The notes under the pieces are model-generated. The model worked only from the letters and a program-made list of their open reading frames with translations, did not search any database and was not told the origin of the DNA. Below are positions 1 through 10,146 of a stretch of DNA of 64,000 bases, one piece after another. Both the position numbers and the translations under genes were made by a program. Position 1 is the first letter of the stretch, and each line of letters begins with the position of its first letter. Origin of the DNA: Isoetes taiwanensis (taxonomy: Eukaryota; Streptophyta; Lycopodiopsida; Isoetales; Isoetaceae); contig JAJEKV010000017.1 of the NCBI GenBank assembly GCA_021234155.1, positions 1,293,467 through 1,357,466 on the forward strand, written 5' to 3'.

Positions 1-6
1 GGTTTC

Positions 7-234
7 TTGCCTAGTCGGTGGCAGATTCTTCACAGATGCCCTCGTGTGAATGTGCTTGTCCACAGATTTGATCCTCGAGTGTCAGCACTCTGCCCACTGT
101 GCAAGCAAAGGGACGAGACCATTGCGCATTATTTCTTTTTATGTGATAAATCTTTCTTAAACCAGCAAACTGCTGTGATTTACCGGATTTTACAAGTATT
201 TTACAGACAAAATTTTCATCCGAATCTATTTTAA
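7..234 (+). pseudogene. LINE ORF2 C-terminal zinc-knuckle fragment
   Basis: This is a 75-codon open stretch whose middle reads CPLCKQRDETIAHYFFLC, a Cys-x2-Cys-x8-His-x4-Cys knuckle. It sits downstream of a basic Leu/Arg-rich segment (PSRWQILHRC). This is the layout of the zinc-binding domain found after the reverse transcriptase in plant L1-type LINEs (zf-RVT). The window begins inside the element, so the RT itself is not visible. The frame stops at 232-234. It is a remnant, not a host gene. The family assignment rests on the knuckle spacing and the ETIAHYFF context alone. Confidence 0.6.
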
Positions 235-1090
235 AAACCGGATTTTAACTTTAATTGGAAGTTCCGGGGAGGAACCCCCCAATTTGGAGCCCTTAATGCA
301 TGGAGAGGAGGAAGCATCCTAGAGGATTTTCTGTGGTCGAAATATAGAGCATATGAAAAGACATAAAGGATTGTGTGGTCAAAATGAAGCACAAATGCAT
401 GCCAAAGAATCTTCGGTGGTTGAAACCGAGTAGATATTGCTATTATAGATTAATAAATGATATTTACCTTAGTTTCAGATAATGTTCTAATTATTTTGTT
501 TGGTATTTGGGGAGGGTATGTCACGCATGGTTGGGCCTAGATTTTGGGGGTGTATTGTATGCAGAGTCGTAGCTGAACCATATTTTTTGAGTGATTTGAG
601 CTGCTTGTTGCTAGTCAAAGCAGCATTCCAAAATAGGCTATGGCATGCCTTCTTTTTGTGGTTTGTGTGCATGGTTTGAGAATGGAAGGATAAGGATGCA
701 TGCCCCTTTCTTTGTTTGGCAGGGGTGCCAACGGATCCGGCAAGGTCTATTGAAAGGGAATATAGTAAATCTTTTTACTGTGCAGAAGAAATTCCAGAGC
801 GCTCCTTGCTCGAGAAATCAGAGGGCTCTTTTGGTGATGTGGGCGGAATCCCAGATATTTAAGTCGTTTAGATTTGGCTTATTTACCTAGGTTCAAGGGT
901 TCTGGAGAGGCCGGCATGGCCTGGAGGTTCGAATCCTCCAGCCCTGGTATCAGCAGTTGTGTCTGTTTGTTCTACAGTTAGACGATTGATTGTGGCAGCT
1001 CCAAATCTTGGATTCAGCATAGAACTAGTTAGGGCAGAACTAGTTCGAAATCTTGCAGTGAGCATAGAAAGCTCCAGCCTATTTGATCTT
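235..1090. other. No gene recognised
   Basis: Roughly 850 bases follow the first LINE fragment. Short open stretches occur on both strands (for example 645-890) but none has recognisable motifs or coding bias. The only structured piece is the T-arm-like hairpin listed separately at 923-939. It is most likely decayed LINE and spacer DNA. Confidence 0.5.
923..939 (+). other. tRNA T-arm / Pol III B-box-like hairpin
   Basis: GGAGG-TTCGAAT-CCTCC forms a perfect 5-bp stem with a 7-base loop, and 926-936 matches the consensus B box GGTTCGAATCC. No convincing acceptor stem, D arm or anticodon arm is present upstream, so this is not a complete tRNA. It may be the head of a decayed tRNA-derived SINE. 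Confidence 0.4.
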
Positions 1091-1099
1091 GGCTGCTTT

Positions 1100-1446
1100 C
1101 TCTTTTTCATGTGACATTGACAAGTCGGCAAGTGCTTCTGGCTATTTATCTGGATACTTGGAATAAGTTGCGGAGCCAAGCATTTCATTTAGCATCAAGA
1201 TGGTTGTGGTCCATCTGGAAGCGCAGAAGATTGTGTATCTTTCAGGGTTTGGATATTCCTCCTGCAGTGGTCCTCCAGGACGCGCAAGCTAGAATCGCTA
1301 AGGCCTACTATCGCTCTTCGCTTGCTCCTGCCAAGCGACAGTTGATGTTTGAGTCCTATTTGAGTGTGTTGTCTTCTGCATAGGCTGGTGGTTCTATTTA
1401 GTGGCTTTTGGCTCAATAAAGTTTGTCGTTCTTCAAAAAAAAAAAA
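1100..1446 (+). mobile_element. 5'-truncated LINE, 3' end with poly(A)
   Basis: The frame from 1,111 to 1,383 encodes the extreme C-terminus of a plant L1-type ORF2. It has the hallmark segment WLWSIWKRRRLCIFQG and then an alanine/arginine-rich tail ending in a stop at 1,381-1,383. About 50 bases of 3' UTR with AATAAA (1,415-1,420) lead to GTTCTTC and a 12-base A run (1,435-1,446). The same C-terminal motif and TTCTTC-A(n) end recur elsewhere in the window, so this is a 5'-truncated copy of an abundant family. Confidence 0.65.
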
Positions 1447-1479
1447 TAATAAAAATAAAAAAATTGAATAACATGGTAG

Positions 1480-2080
1480 CAACATATGAGTGTCTTTATT
1501 GGATCCGAATGCATCGTCAACAGTATATTTGAAGCTACTATGATCCTCGCAACTCTGCAGTATGCCCGCTTTGCCTTCTAATGTTGAAATCCTTGAGCAT
1601 TGCCTCTTTTCTTGTCCAGAAGTTCAACTGTTATGGTCCTAGCTTCAAGCATTATTTAATAGTACACTAGATTGCCAATATGTTCTCCTAGCATCCTATA
1701 TACGTCCTTGGGCCCCAGATAAATGGAAGGCATTTCATCTCGGGTCGAGTTGGTTACTGTGGTCAATTTGGGAGTGTCATAGGCTGTACATTTTCCAAGG
1801 CATTTATTCACCTGTTCGTAGAGTCGTTATTGTAGCCCAGGCTAAGATATTGATGGCTTATGACTCTTCCTCCCTCAAGGAAGAAGTGAGAAACCGTATT
1901 CGGATTCAGTACCTTCAAATTTATTCTTATAATTAGTCTCCTATGCTAGAGTGAGTACATAATACTTCAAGCTCATCGTTTGGGAGCGTTGTCTTATGCT
2001 TGAAGGTAGGTGAGTTTTGTACATCTTGTAGTGTTTACCTGTGATTAATAAACTTGCTTTTCGTTCTTCTAAAAAAAAAA
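1480..2080 (+). mobile_element. Second 5'-truncated LINE with poly(A)
   Basis: Reading through stops and shifts, this stretch gives a zinc-knuckle-like piece (LEHCLFSCPEVQLLW near 1,590-1,635). It then gives WKAFHLGSSWLLWSIW and YIFQG (about 1,720-1,800), the C-terminus of a LINE ORF2, followed by a basic tail to a stop near 1,935. The 3' UTR ends with TTCTTCT and a 10-base A run at 2,071-2,080. It is a distinct subfamily from the neighbour at 1,100-1,446, which it follows in the same orientation. Confidence 0.6.
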
Positions 2081-2117
2081 GGAAAAAAAAATCCAAACTA
2101 TACAATAAATCCATATT

Positions 2118-2274
<157 letters not shown>

Positions 2275-2302
2275 CACTAGGCAGCATCCAACTGGACATG
2301 TG
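2275..2302 (-). mobile_element. Remnant 3' end of the GATA-tailed SINE
   Basis: About 28 bases next to the microsatellite match the 3' end of the SINE family seen at 20,698-20,898 (GGCAGCATCCAACTGGACAT). The rest of the element is missing and the ACGTTAAAA linker is also lost here. It is a severely 5'-truncated or eroded copy. Confidence 0.6.
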
Positions 2303-2504
2303 CCATTTTCTGGCTACCATATTGGTTTTCATGTTTTTAATCCATCCTTTGATATATAAATGTTAACCTAATCAAATGCAAGCTGAATCCGAGCCTAAAA
2401 CTGTCCAAGCCTCCTGTTGCAACTTTTACAAGTTTTTTTTAGCAGACTTGACTAATTCGAGGTGGATGATTTCGTGCAATTCTAAGTTGTCCACGTAGGC
2501 ATCC
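2303..2504. other. Spacer, no Copia 5' LTR
   Basis: This AT-rich DNA lies between the SINE remnant and the Copia gag. I looked for a copy of the 3' LTR (6,709-6,973) and for a primer-binding site here and saw neither. Confidence 0.5.
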
Positions 2505-3132
2505 ATGTCATCCAACCTTCACACCCATGTCAGCAAAATTCCTCCTCTTCGAGCATGGCCTCTTTCTGGATCTGGCTTCCCTGTTTGGAAGCTTAAGATG
2601 GAGTTGGTATTGGAAAGCGATAAGCTTTTTGATTACGTCACGGGTCAAATCCGTGTTCCAACACAACCATTGACTAGTACTGGAGTTCTTGCCACCAGTG
2701 GAACTGAATACGATACTTGGGTCAAGCTTTTAGCTGACTGGGAAGAAAAAGATAAAGCGGCCCGTTCTTTGATACTTTATGCACTCAAAGAATCTATACT
2801 GATGGATGTTAGGGATCTCAAAACCTCTGCTGAGGTTTGGAGTTACCTTGACAAAGTTTATGAGCAAAAGACTGTATATGAGATTTATAGTCTTCGCAAT
2901 GATTGCAAATCTTCGTTATAACCTCACAGAATCTTTTGACCTTCGCTTGTCTATTGCTGGTGAGGTCATGCCACCTCAACAACAAATTGTTGCGCTTCTA
3001 GAAACTTTGCCAGAAGAATTCAAGGTTGTTCGTACAGTTTTACTCAACAAAGCCAACCTCACTCTAGATCGTGTTCATATTTCATTGAAAGATGAAGCTA
3101 CCAAACTTCAAACATATTCCAAAGATCAGTAA
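2505..3132 (+). pseudogene. gag: Copia gag (UBN2-like capsid region)
   Basis: The frame from 2,505 gives a Copia-type Gag N-terminus (WPLSGSGFPVWKLKMELVL, then DKAARSLILYALKESI). A frameshift near 2,890-2,905 moves the reading to a second frame, where LLETLPEEFKVVRTVLL and RVHISLKDEATKLQ continue the domain to a stop at 3,130-3,132. Gag forms the cytoplasmic virus-like particle of the element. Length, residue pattern and position directly before the zinc knuckle support the call. Confidence 0.8.
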
Positions 3133-3196
3133 AATGGCTTGACTCTTGTGGTTCGATTTCTAAGCGATCTCGTGATGATGATCAAGATAATTATCT

Positions 3197-3526
3197 TTGA
3201 TGAGCATCTTTGGTCGTTACGGTAGGTGGGAGTGGACGGGCCGTGGCCGTGGCTATGGTCGTGGTCCTCCTACCAAAAGAAATCGCTCTATTGTTTGCGA
3301 ATATTGTAAAAAGTCTGGCCATCCTGAAGAAGAATGTTATTATAAAAAATTTGCTACTGAGCATAAACTTCTTTTTGGCATGCGAGATGAGAGACATTGT
3401 GTCCATGATGCACTTGAAATGGTTAAAGCTAATGATTCTATGCTTGTAGATTCTGCTGCTACTCAAGACATGACTCATCACAAGCATTGGTTGACTCAAT
3501 ATCGTCCTCTTGTTGCTAAGAAATAG
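3197..3526 (+). pseudogene. Copia nucleocapsid zinc knuckle and protease
   Basis: An Arg/Gly-rich stretch is followed by CEYCKKSGHPEEEC, a canonical Cys-x2-Cys-x4-His-x4-Cys knuckle that binds the element RNA. Further on, MLVDSAATQDMTHHKHW matches the Copia aspartic-protease region, where DSGAT or DSACT is usual; here it is DSAAT. The frame stops at 3,524-3,526 and overlaps, in another frame, the start of the integrase section. That is a frameshift inside what should be one polyprotein. Confidence 0.8.
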
Positions 3527-4700
3527 ACCCCTTGCTGTCAAAGGCATTGGTACTCTTCAAATTGGCACATCTTCTGGTGTGCGGCTTTTGCATGGGGTTC
3601 TACATGTGCCGGACCTTTACCACAATCTCCTTTCTCTTGCTCGTCTTACTGATATTGGCTTCCTTGTTCAGTTTGATAACCGTGTTTGCCGTTTTGTGAA
3701 AGATGGTCTTGTTTTTGCCACTGCTTTTTGCCAAGGCAATCTTTATGCTCTTCAACTGAATGATGAGTTTGCTAATGTTGTGATATCTCGTGGTGATGAT
3801 ATCAGTACTTTGTGGCATCGACGCTTTGGTCATGCTAACTTTCAAGCTCTTTTGGACATGAGCTGTGATGAACTTGTGGATGGCCTCAATTTGTCAACAC
3901 ATGGTGTATTGAGTGTTTGTGAGGCTTGTGCTCTTGGTAAGCAGGATCGCCATCCATTCTCTGGAGATGGACATCCTACCTCGCGTTTCTTAGAACTTGT
4001 ACATTGTGATCTTTGTGGCCCATTTTGTGTTTCCATTGGTAAAGCCCTGTACTTTCTTCTTTTCATTGATGATTATACTCGCTATACCTTTGTGTACTTT
4101 CTTTCCAAAAAATCTGATGTTTTATCCATCTTTTGTACCTTTAAGAAATTGATTGAGGTTCAAACTGGAACCATGATTCAAAGATTGCGAACTGATAATG
4201 GTGGTGAGTTTAAAACTTTGGCTTTTGACAAAGTTTGTGCAGATTCAGGTATTTTTCATGAATACACGGCGCCTTATTCTCCACAACAGAATGGTGTTGC
4301 TGAAAGGAAGAATCGCACAATCATGAATGCTGTGCGTTGTGTGCTTATTCATTCTGGTTTGGATAAGTGTTTTTGGGCAGAAGCTGTTGCCACTGCTGTG
4401 TATGTGCAAAATCGCTTGATTACGTCTGCTTTGAAAGGCAAAACTCCGTTTGAAGCCTGGTTTGGTCGTAAACCCAATGTTGCTAATTTGCGTGTTTTTG
4501 GTTGTACTGCTTATATTCATGATCATATTCCAACTGAAAAAAGAAAAAAGATTGATCCTGTTGCTACGAAAGCTATTTTCCTTGGATATGCTTCTAATGC
4601 TAAAGCATATCGTTTTTGGGATCCTGTTTCTCGAAAAGTTATCATTAGTCGTGATGCTACTTTTGATGAGCTTTCTATGTTCGCTTTCAACCTAATAGTC
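3510..4700 (+). pseudogene. Copia integrase
   Basis: The GAG-pre-integrase motif LWHRRFGHANFQALLDM comes first, then CEACALGKQDRHPF completes the HHCC zinc site. The catalytic triad appears as HCDLCGPF (Asp), RTDNGGEF (Asp) and NGVAERKNRTI (Glu), in the D-D-E order and spacing of Ty1/Copia integrases. FWAEAVATAVYVQNRLI follows, as usual. Integrase inserts the cDNA into chromosomes. The frame holds good sequence to about 4,690 and then shifts; the Leu/Met-rich continuation of this frame to 5,021 is out-of-frame reading of the IN-RT linker. Confidence 0.9.
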
Positions 4701-4765
4701 AACATGAAAGTGAAATACTTGCTGAATTCCCTTTTTCAGATGATGATCTTTTTACTGATGTTCCT

Positions 4766-5906
4766 ATGCCGCCTTCTACTACTTCTCTCATTGCCCCTGC
4801 TATCCTTGATGAACATAATCCGATTTTTGATCCTGCTGAAGCTCTTGATGTTCCTGAACTTGCTTATGATTTTGCTAATGATGGTGATTATGATGAGGAA
4901 GATCATGGTGGTCTTGATGAAGTTCTTCATGAGGGTGCTCATGATGATGTTGTTCATGAGGTTCTACGTGATGATGCTATTGTTGCACGTCGAGCTTGGA
5001 AGCCGACGCAACGGATCTTAGATTATCATTCTGCTTTGGCTATGACTGCTGATCCATTTTTTGTTGCTGATGCTCTCAGTTCAGATCAAGCAGAATCGTG
5101 GAAAATGGCTATGGAGGCTGAATATGAATCCTTGATCAATAAAGGTACATGGGAACTTGTGGAATTACCTGCAGCACGAAAGCCCATTCAATGTAAGTGG
5201 ATTTTTAAGACCAAGGTTAAAGCTGATGGTTCTTTTGATAAATTCAAAGCTCGCCTTGTTGTCAAAGGTTTCTCACAAGTTGAAGGTGTAGATTATGAGG
5301 AAACCTTTTCTCCAGTTGTACGTCTTACAAGTTTGCGAGTGTTGTTAGCCTTTGCAGTGCAGCATGATCTTCATATACATCAAATGGATGTAAAGACAGC
5401 CTTCTTGAATGGGGATTTGAGTGAAGGGATTTACATGGTACAACCTGCTAGGTTTGTTGTGTCTGGACAAGAACAGGTGTGTAGATTGAGAAAAGCTCTT
5501 TATGGTTTGAGGCAAGCTTCCCGAGCATGGTTCATATTCTACTGGATTCCTTCCTAGTGTGGCTGATTTGAACATTTACTTCAAGCAAGAAGGGTCCTCT
5601 TATGTTTTCATTGCTCTATATGTTGGTGATACGATATTTGTTTGCAATGATTTACCATACTTACATAAAGTGAAAGCTCTATTATCTGCAGCCTTTGAGA
5701 CGGTTGCCTTGGGTGAAATTCACTCACGTTTGGGTATTCAAGTGCAACGTGACAGATCAAAGGGTTTGTTACATCTTTCACAATCCACATACATCTCGCA
5801 CTCATTGAAAAGTTTGGCCTCCTTGAAGCAAAATCACAAAGTACTCCTCTTGTTGTTAGTTCGGATACTCCAAACTTTCTCAAAAACAAAGTCCTTGCAC
5901 CGATGA
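4766..5906 (+). pseudogene. Copia reverse transcriptase
   Basis: After an acidic linker, WKMAMEAEYESLINKGTWEL and KFKARLVVKGFSQVEG open the Copia RT domain. VRLTSLRVLLAFAVQHDL, HQMDVKTAFLNGDL and LYGLRQASRAW follow. A small deletion and frame change at about 5,530-5,560 removes part of the palm before LNIYFKQEGSSYVF. The catalytic box, normally YVDD, reads YVGD at about 5,620, so the first of the paired aspartates is lost. That alone predicts an inactive enzyme. The frame degrades by 5,906. Confidence 0.9.
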
Positions 5907-6625
5907 AGAAAGATTGCAAATGAAAAAATGTCCTTATGCTAGTTTGGTTGGTGCGTTGATGTATTTGGCCAATGCCACTCGCATACGATATTAGTTATCT
6001 TTGCTAATACTCTTGGTCAATTCATGACTAATCTGGACAAGTTCATTGGATTCTTTGCTAAAAGGGTTTTGAGATACTTGAAAGGCACTTCTACTTGTGG
6101 TTTATTGTACACAAAGCGAGAATGATGTTGATGTATTGACTTTGCTAGGCTATCTGAGATCTTTGATTGGGGTGGTTGTCCTGACACTTTTCGTTCTACT
6201 AGTGGGAGTTTTTTTTTTGTTGGGAAATCCTTAGTTTCTTGGATGAGCAAAAAGCAACGATGTGTTTCTGTTTCCACTACGGAAGGCGAGTATGTTCTTT
6301 GCATCAATTGCCGATGAGAATTGGTTTGGTTTTGCGGCGGTTGATGGATTGTTTTCATCAGACTCGGGTGGGGCCTACTCTACTCATGTGTGATAATCAA
6401 AGTACAATTGCATTAACAAAGGATGAGGTTTTTCATTCTAAATCTAAACATATTGAGCTACATTATCATTATATCAAATTGGAAGTACGAAAGAAGACTA
6501 TTGTGCTTAAATATTGTCCAACGTCAGCAATGGTTGCTGACATCTTCACCAAAGCATTAGGACTTCAGAAACAAGAGATGTGCAAAGCAGCTCTTGGAAT
6601 TGTTGAATCTTTTGTTGTTACTTGA
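5907..6625 (+). pseudogene. Copia RT C-terminus and RNase H
   Basis: In changing frames this region gives YASLVGALMYL, GQFMTNLDKF and RVLRYLKGTSTCGLLY, the conserved Copia connection region. From 6,239 one frame gives MCDNQSTIALTKDEVFHSKS, KHIELHYHYI and ADIFTKAL, the standard Copia RNase H end. It stops at 6,623-6,625. RNase H removes the RNA strand of the replication hybrid. At least four shifts or stops lie between 5,907 and 6,240. Confidence 0.85.
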
Positions 6626-6689
6626 GTTGTTACGAAAGTGCTTGGGTTTTTCCTTTTAACCCACAAAAGGTTTTTGATCCAAGCACTAG

Positions 6690-6708
6690 ATTAAAGATCG
6701 AGGAGGGA
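6690..6708 (+). other. Copia polypurine tract
   Basis: The purine-rich run AGATCGAGGAGGGA ends exactly where the LTR-like TG of the 3' repeat begins. It would prime plus-strand DNA synthesis in Copia replication. Confidence 0.65.
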
Positions 6709-6973
6709 TGGTTGGAGGCATCTTTAAATATGAGATACACTTATTTTGTTCAAAAGGCTAAAGTTGCAGGGAGGGTGTTTGGAATCTCCTTTCTATAGGA
6801 GACGTGCACCTTTACCTTTTGACATGTATGGCACGTATGTCACATATAGCACTCTTGCCTGTTGTGGCACTAGTCTAATAGTGGCTCATATTGATGTATA
6901 AATATATATCTCATATGAATAAAATTTTGTCTTGTCTTGTAGGAAAAGTTGTGTGTGTCTCATATTTCTAACA
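6709..6973 (+). repeat. Copia 3' LTR (265 bp)
   Basis: It starts TGGTTGGAGG after the polypurine tract and ends TTTCTAACA, giving the TG...CA ends expected of an LTR. Inside are a TATA-like GATGTATAAATATAT (about 6,893-6,907) and a polyadenylation signal AATAAAA (about 6,918). No second LTR is available for alignment, so the borders are inferred from ends and context. Confidence 0.7.
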
Positions 6974-7215
6974 TGATGATCTTACAAGATGTTATAATAC
7001 AGTTCATTCTCTCTCTGCATTATGCTCTTTAAAAGCATAATGACACATATCTTTCATATTTCTTGCAATAATGCATTTTTTTTATTGTTCTCCCTCTTCA
7101 GTTAAAGCGGTCTTAAACTCAATGTATTTCATCTGGAATTATATGACCATCATGTTGCTCAAAGTAACTTGGAATGCGATACGTTTTCATAGTTAAATAG
7201 AATGCAAATTGAAAA
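6974..7215. other. AT-rich flank with a short hairpin
   Basis: This is non-coding DNA right of the Copia LTR. CATTATGCT (7,018-7,026) and AGCATAATG (7,034-7,042) form a perfect 9-bp inverted repeat around a 7-base loop. It resembles intron sequence of the decayed gene that follows. Confidence 0.4.
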
Positions 7216-8680
7216 ATGAAAGGAATTAATGTTTTATATGCGCCAGAAATTCCTTATTGGCGCATTGCTTTTGGCTGTTTGCAACTCTTGGTTCTGGTGT
7301 CCACATGTATCTATTATTTTCTGAGAGTTCACATCTTTACACATGCCAATCCACCACAGTTACATTCGAATCTTCAGTATGTTCAGCGCTATAGACATTT
7401 CTCGCTTGGTTCTGAAGCAACTTACTTCTTACACAAATGTTTTGTCTTCAAAATGTTTTATTGATAACTTGGATGCAAAGTCTTTGTCAACAGAAGCTGC
7501 AGAATTCCAGGAAAAATGCAGGCTGTCACAGCAAATCTTTTCCTCTTCTCATATCCCTTCATTAGAGAACTTGTCTTCTGAAGGTCAAGAGAAGCCAGAG
7601 CCGGTTGTGTTGTCATTGAAAGCTTATGTGAATAAGGGTGTTGAATCGCCTACTAGAAGACTTCAGGACTCATCACAGAGTAAACCAATTAGTATTCCAT
7701 TGGACTTGGCAAAGTTTTAAACTGTCTTAGACACTGCAATTGTGGAAGCAGAGAAGAAGTGGCAACTTCAGAAGTATATCCATTTATATATGCCAAAGCT
7801 GGGGATCTCAAAGTGAGAGACATTGAGAAATTACTTGAACATTATAAATAACTTGTCCTTAAGCATATCATGCTTCAAAAGCAAGTGGATATATTGAAGC
7901 ATTCTTTGGCGGCCCAGGAAAATGATATGCAAAACATCATGGACCTCCAGAAGACATCAGTAATCCTGCCAGTTTAGGTGGAGACTCCTATTACATAGAA
8001 GGTAATGGCGAAATCAAAGAGCAATCAGGAGTTACTGACCATCCAACGCACCCACAATCAAGAGTCATCTGTTGTTAAATAGTTGGCATTTGAAAATACA
8101 GCCGTCTCATCTACTTCATGCATGAATACGCTTGACCAACATCCTGGTGGTGTTAAACAACTTGAAACCAACTCAGGTCCAAAACCGGGTAGCCACATGA
8201 ATTTCCTTGGAGAGACCGAAGATGCTTCTACTTCAAACATGGAAGATCCTAAACTTGGTGCAAGCTTAGTCCTTGTAACGGTGCAGGGACTGACCATATG
8301 CCTGTATTTTTTGTGCGGATATGCTCTACATTTCTTCTGCAAAAAATCCTTGCTCCACAATGAATATCTTAGTTTGTAGTGCTTTTAAAAAGTCCTCGGA
8401 GGCTGCAACAACTAGTCTAAGATTATGTCTTACTTGCAAACGTGACACTTTAAATATGTTGCAACTCTCTTTCAAGGCAGTCTTGAACTTGCGACTCAAG
8501 TAAGTACCAATGCTATGGAATTATGAATCAGATCTAGCTTTTTGAAGGTAGGCCTTCTGTATGTAACCTATATTGTCTACATCATTTCAAATTTAACTTC
8601 TTTCTTCATCTTTTTTTTCCTAAATTTTTCATTATTGGAAAATATTGTTACAGGCATACAATGACAAAGCCGCAGAGTTC
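7216..8680 (+). pseudogene. Decayed host gene with coiled-coil exons, unidentified
   Basis: Several open segments with protein-like composition follow one another. From 7,343 a Ser/Glu-rich piece (LSTEAAEFQEKCRLSQQIF, then VVLSLKAYVNKGVESPTRR) runs to a stop at about 7,718. It continues in frame as VLDTAIVEAEKKWQLQKY. In another frame DIEKLLEHYK, LVLKHIMLQKQVDILKHSL and NDMQNIMDLQKTS look like a coiled coil (about 7,815-7,960). An intron-like stretch ends in TTGTTACAG at 8,656 and an exon-like AYNDKAAEF follows. I do not recognise the family. Stops show it is broken. Confidence 0.4.
8635..8680. repeat. Left 46-bp direct repeat flanking the L1
   Basis: This 46-bp sequence recurs at 11,037-11,082 with only two differences, both T/C transitions. 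The pair brackets the whole minus-strand L1, as a target-site duplication would, though 46 bp is unusually long. It contains the apparent splice acceptor and exon start of the decayed gene. Confidence 0.75.
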
Positions 8681-8682
8681 CA

Positions 8683-8734
8683 TTTTTTTTTCTTTTCTTT
8701 TCTTTTCTTTTCTTTTCTTTTCTTTTCTTTTTTT
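8683..8734. repeat. (TTTTC)n tract, the poly(A) tail of the L1
   Basis: A T run is followed by about eight TTTTC units and another T run. Read on the minus strand, it is a modified poly(A) tail directly after CGTTCCTTC at the 3' end of the L1. This matches the TTCTTC-A(n) ends of other LINEs in the window. Confidence 0.8.
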
Positions 8735-8868
8735 GAAGGAACGAGATGCTTTTGTCATAATTAAGGAAACACATTACAAACATTTTGGCAGCCAATAGAG
8801 TGCACGCCAAAAGAACAAAGCAAAAGCTTTTCAGACTTAAGGTATCCAAAATATGATCAAAGTTTAGA

Positions 8869-8928
8869 GAATAGAATAGAATAGAATAGTTTTTTTTAAC
8901 GTCCACGGAGACCAATAGGTCATGGGAC
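8869..8928 (-). mobile_element. Retroposon 3' end with (CTATT)n tail, nested in the L1
   Basis: On the plus strand GAATAG units (8,869-8,889) are followed by a T run and then AACGTCCACGGAGACCAAT and TCATGGGAC. This is the conserved 3' core shared by the tails at 21,160, 21,589, 22,490, 34,853 and 37,921. Here the simple-repeat tail is CTATT on the minus strand. The body upstream of about 8,990 is not separable from the L1. Confidence 0.65.
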
Positions 8929-8958
8929 CCATACAATGGGCTAGTACAAAGAACAAAG

Positions 8959-9270
8959 TTACAGAACAAAGTTACAGAGAAGCGGACAGAGAGGTGAGAT
9001 ATTTGGATCCCTAATGGAAAAATTGAGAAGACAAGGAACACTTTTATTAGCTATCAGCCAAGTGAAAGAAGAGATCGTTTTAGAGCAATACGAGTTCCAC
9101 ACATTATGAATAAGAGACTTTGAAGCATTTGGACTAAGATTCCATCTAGATGGGACTTTCTCTGGATTCATCTTATGATTAAGAAAATCATATATGGTGC
9201 TAACCTTATACAGAGATTTTTTGTTCAACTGCCAATGAAAATCATTATCAGTAGATGGAGTTGGCCTCAA
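8959..9270 (-). pseudogene. L1 ORF2 C-terminal region
   Basis: The minus-strand frame reads NDFHWQLNKKSLYKVSTIYDF, then IHNVWNSYCSKTISSFTWL and LLNFSIRDPNISPLCPL. This is the W-x-K-x-x-P/F-KVS...W...P-x-K...F-W pattern that precedes the zinc knuckle in plant L1 elements. The reading is broken after CPL by the nested retroposon tail at 8,869-8,928. Confidence 0.75.
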
Positions 9271-9414
9271 ATTACAATCACCTACCTTGTATGATAGAAA
9301 ATCTTCTTGTCAGAGCCAATACCCTTAATTTTCATTTTTAAGGCAGACCTGGTAATCCATATGTCCATGGTCCAAAGATCTCCAATTAAATTCAGATTAT
9401 GAGATCTCCATTTT

Positions 9415-10146
9415 TTATAGATTTGAGGGTGTTTCATCGCAAGCACACAAGTAGCATTGTCCTTGAAGATTGGGGCCCAGAAGATTGGCATGTTGGAATG
9501 AATGTGAGGCACATTTGGATACGAAAGCAGAATAAATATTGTTCCAAGCCTTAATAAAGTTCCTCATCATAGGGGATATATTTGCAGCAGGCTTCAGATC
9601 ATAGAATGCTGAGTTTGGAAGCATATGAGGAATGGAAGGATGGCCCTGGGACTTGCTTGCATTTATCCAATAATTAATAAATAGAGAGGCAGCACTTAAT
9701 GAAACATTGAGAGCTTTCCAAATGAATTTACCAGCAAGAGCTTGAGCTTGTTTATGAAGATCTTTGCAATTGAGGCCTCCTATATTCTTCTTTCTTACAA
9801 TAGAATCCCAATTTATCATATGATTTCCATTCCAGATAAAATCTCTGATAATTTTCTCAATTTGCTTATAAACCTTTGCTGGGGCCACCAAGGCAGAGGA
9901 AAAGTAAACATGAGAGCTAGCAAGAACATTATTAGCAATAACAATTCTGCCTGCTAAAGAAAGACTATTCCTGTAAGAATGGAGTTTAGCACGAATCATA
10001 TCAACAATAGGAGCCCAGAGACTTGATATATTAGAATGCAGAGACAAAGGTATACCTAAAAGCTTGGAAGCTTGAGTGGTGTTGATAACTTTAATGCCAG
10101 CAATTTGCTTATCAGGGATATCTCCAAATAATGATACACTTATCAA
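9415..10146 (-). pseudogene. L1 ORF2 RT thumb/connection region
   Basis: The frame contains YLG-type ASKLLGIPLSLH, then LHSYRNSLSLAGRIVIANNV, FIWNGNHMINWDSIVRKKN and GGLNCKDLHKQAQALAGKFIW. These are the standard landmarks after the catalytic core of plant L1 RTs (Leu-Ser-x-Ala-Gly-Arg, then F-x-W and the GGL segment). It overlaps the RT frame by about 35 bases at 10,112-10,146, the result of a frameshift. Confidence 0.85.

Larger units (their letters stand above)
2505..6973 (+). mobile_element. Degenerate Ty1/Copia retrotransposon lacking its 5' LTR
   Basis: The domains run in Copia order: gag (2,505-3,132), zinc knuckle and protease (3,197-3,526), integrase (3,510-4,700), reverse transcriptase (about 5,000-5,900), RNase H (about 6,240-6,625), then polypurine tract and 3' LTR. 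Integrase before RT is diagnostic of Ty1/Copia. Several frameshifts and stops break the polyprotein and one catalytic Asp of the RT is changed. No 5' LTR or primer-binding site is seen, so the left end was lost by deletion or truncation. The element cannot be autonomous as it stands. Confidence 0.93.

Noticed and set aside
923-939. A tRNA gene
   Set aside because: Only the T arm is convincing; no acceptor stem, D arm or anticodon arm can be folded.
945-953. TGGTATCAG resembling an initiator-Met primer-binding site
   Set aside because: Only nine bases match, and no LTR ends in CA before it and no coding domain follows.
2303-2504. A hidden Copia 5' LTR
   Set aside because: No match to 6,709-6,973 and no TG...CA block or primer-binding site is visible.
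3510-5021. Leu/Met-rich C-terminal half of the integrase frame as a membrane protein
   Set aside because: It is the out-of-frame reading of the acidic linker whose true frame starts near 4,700.
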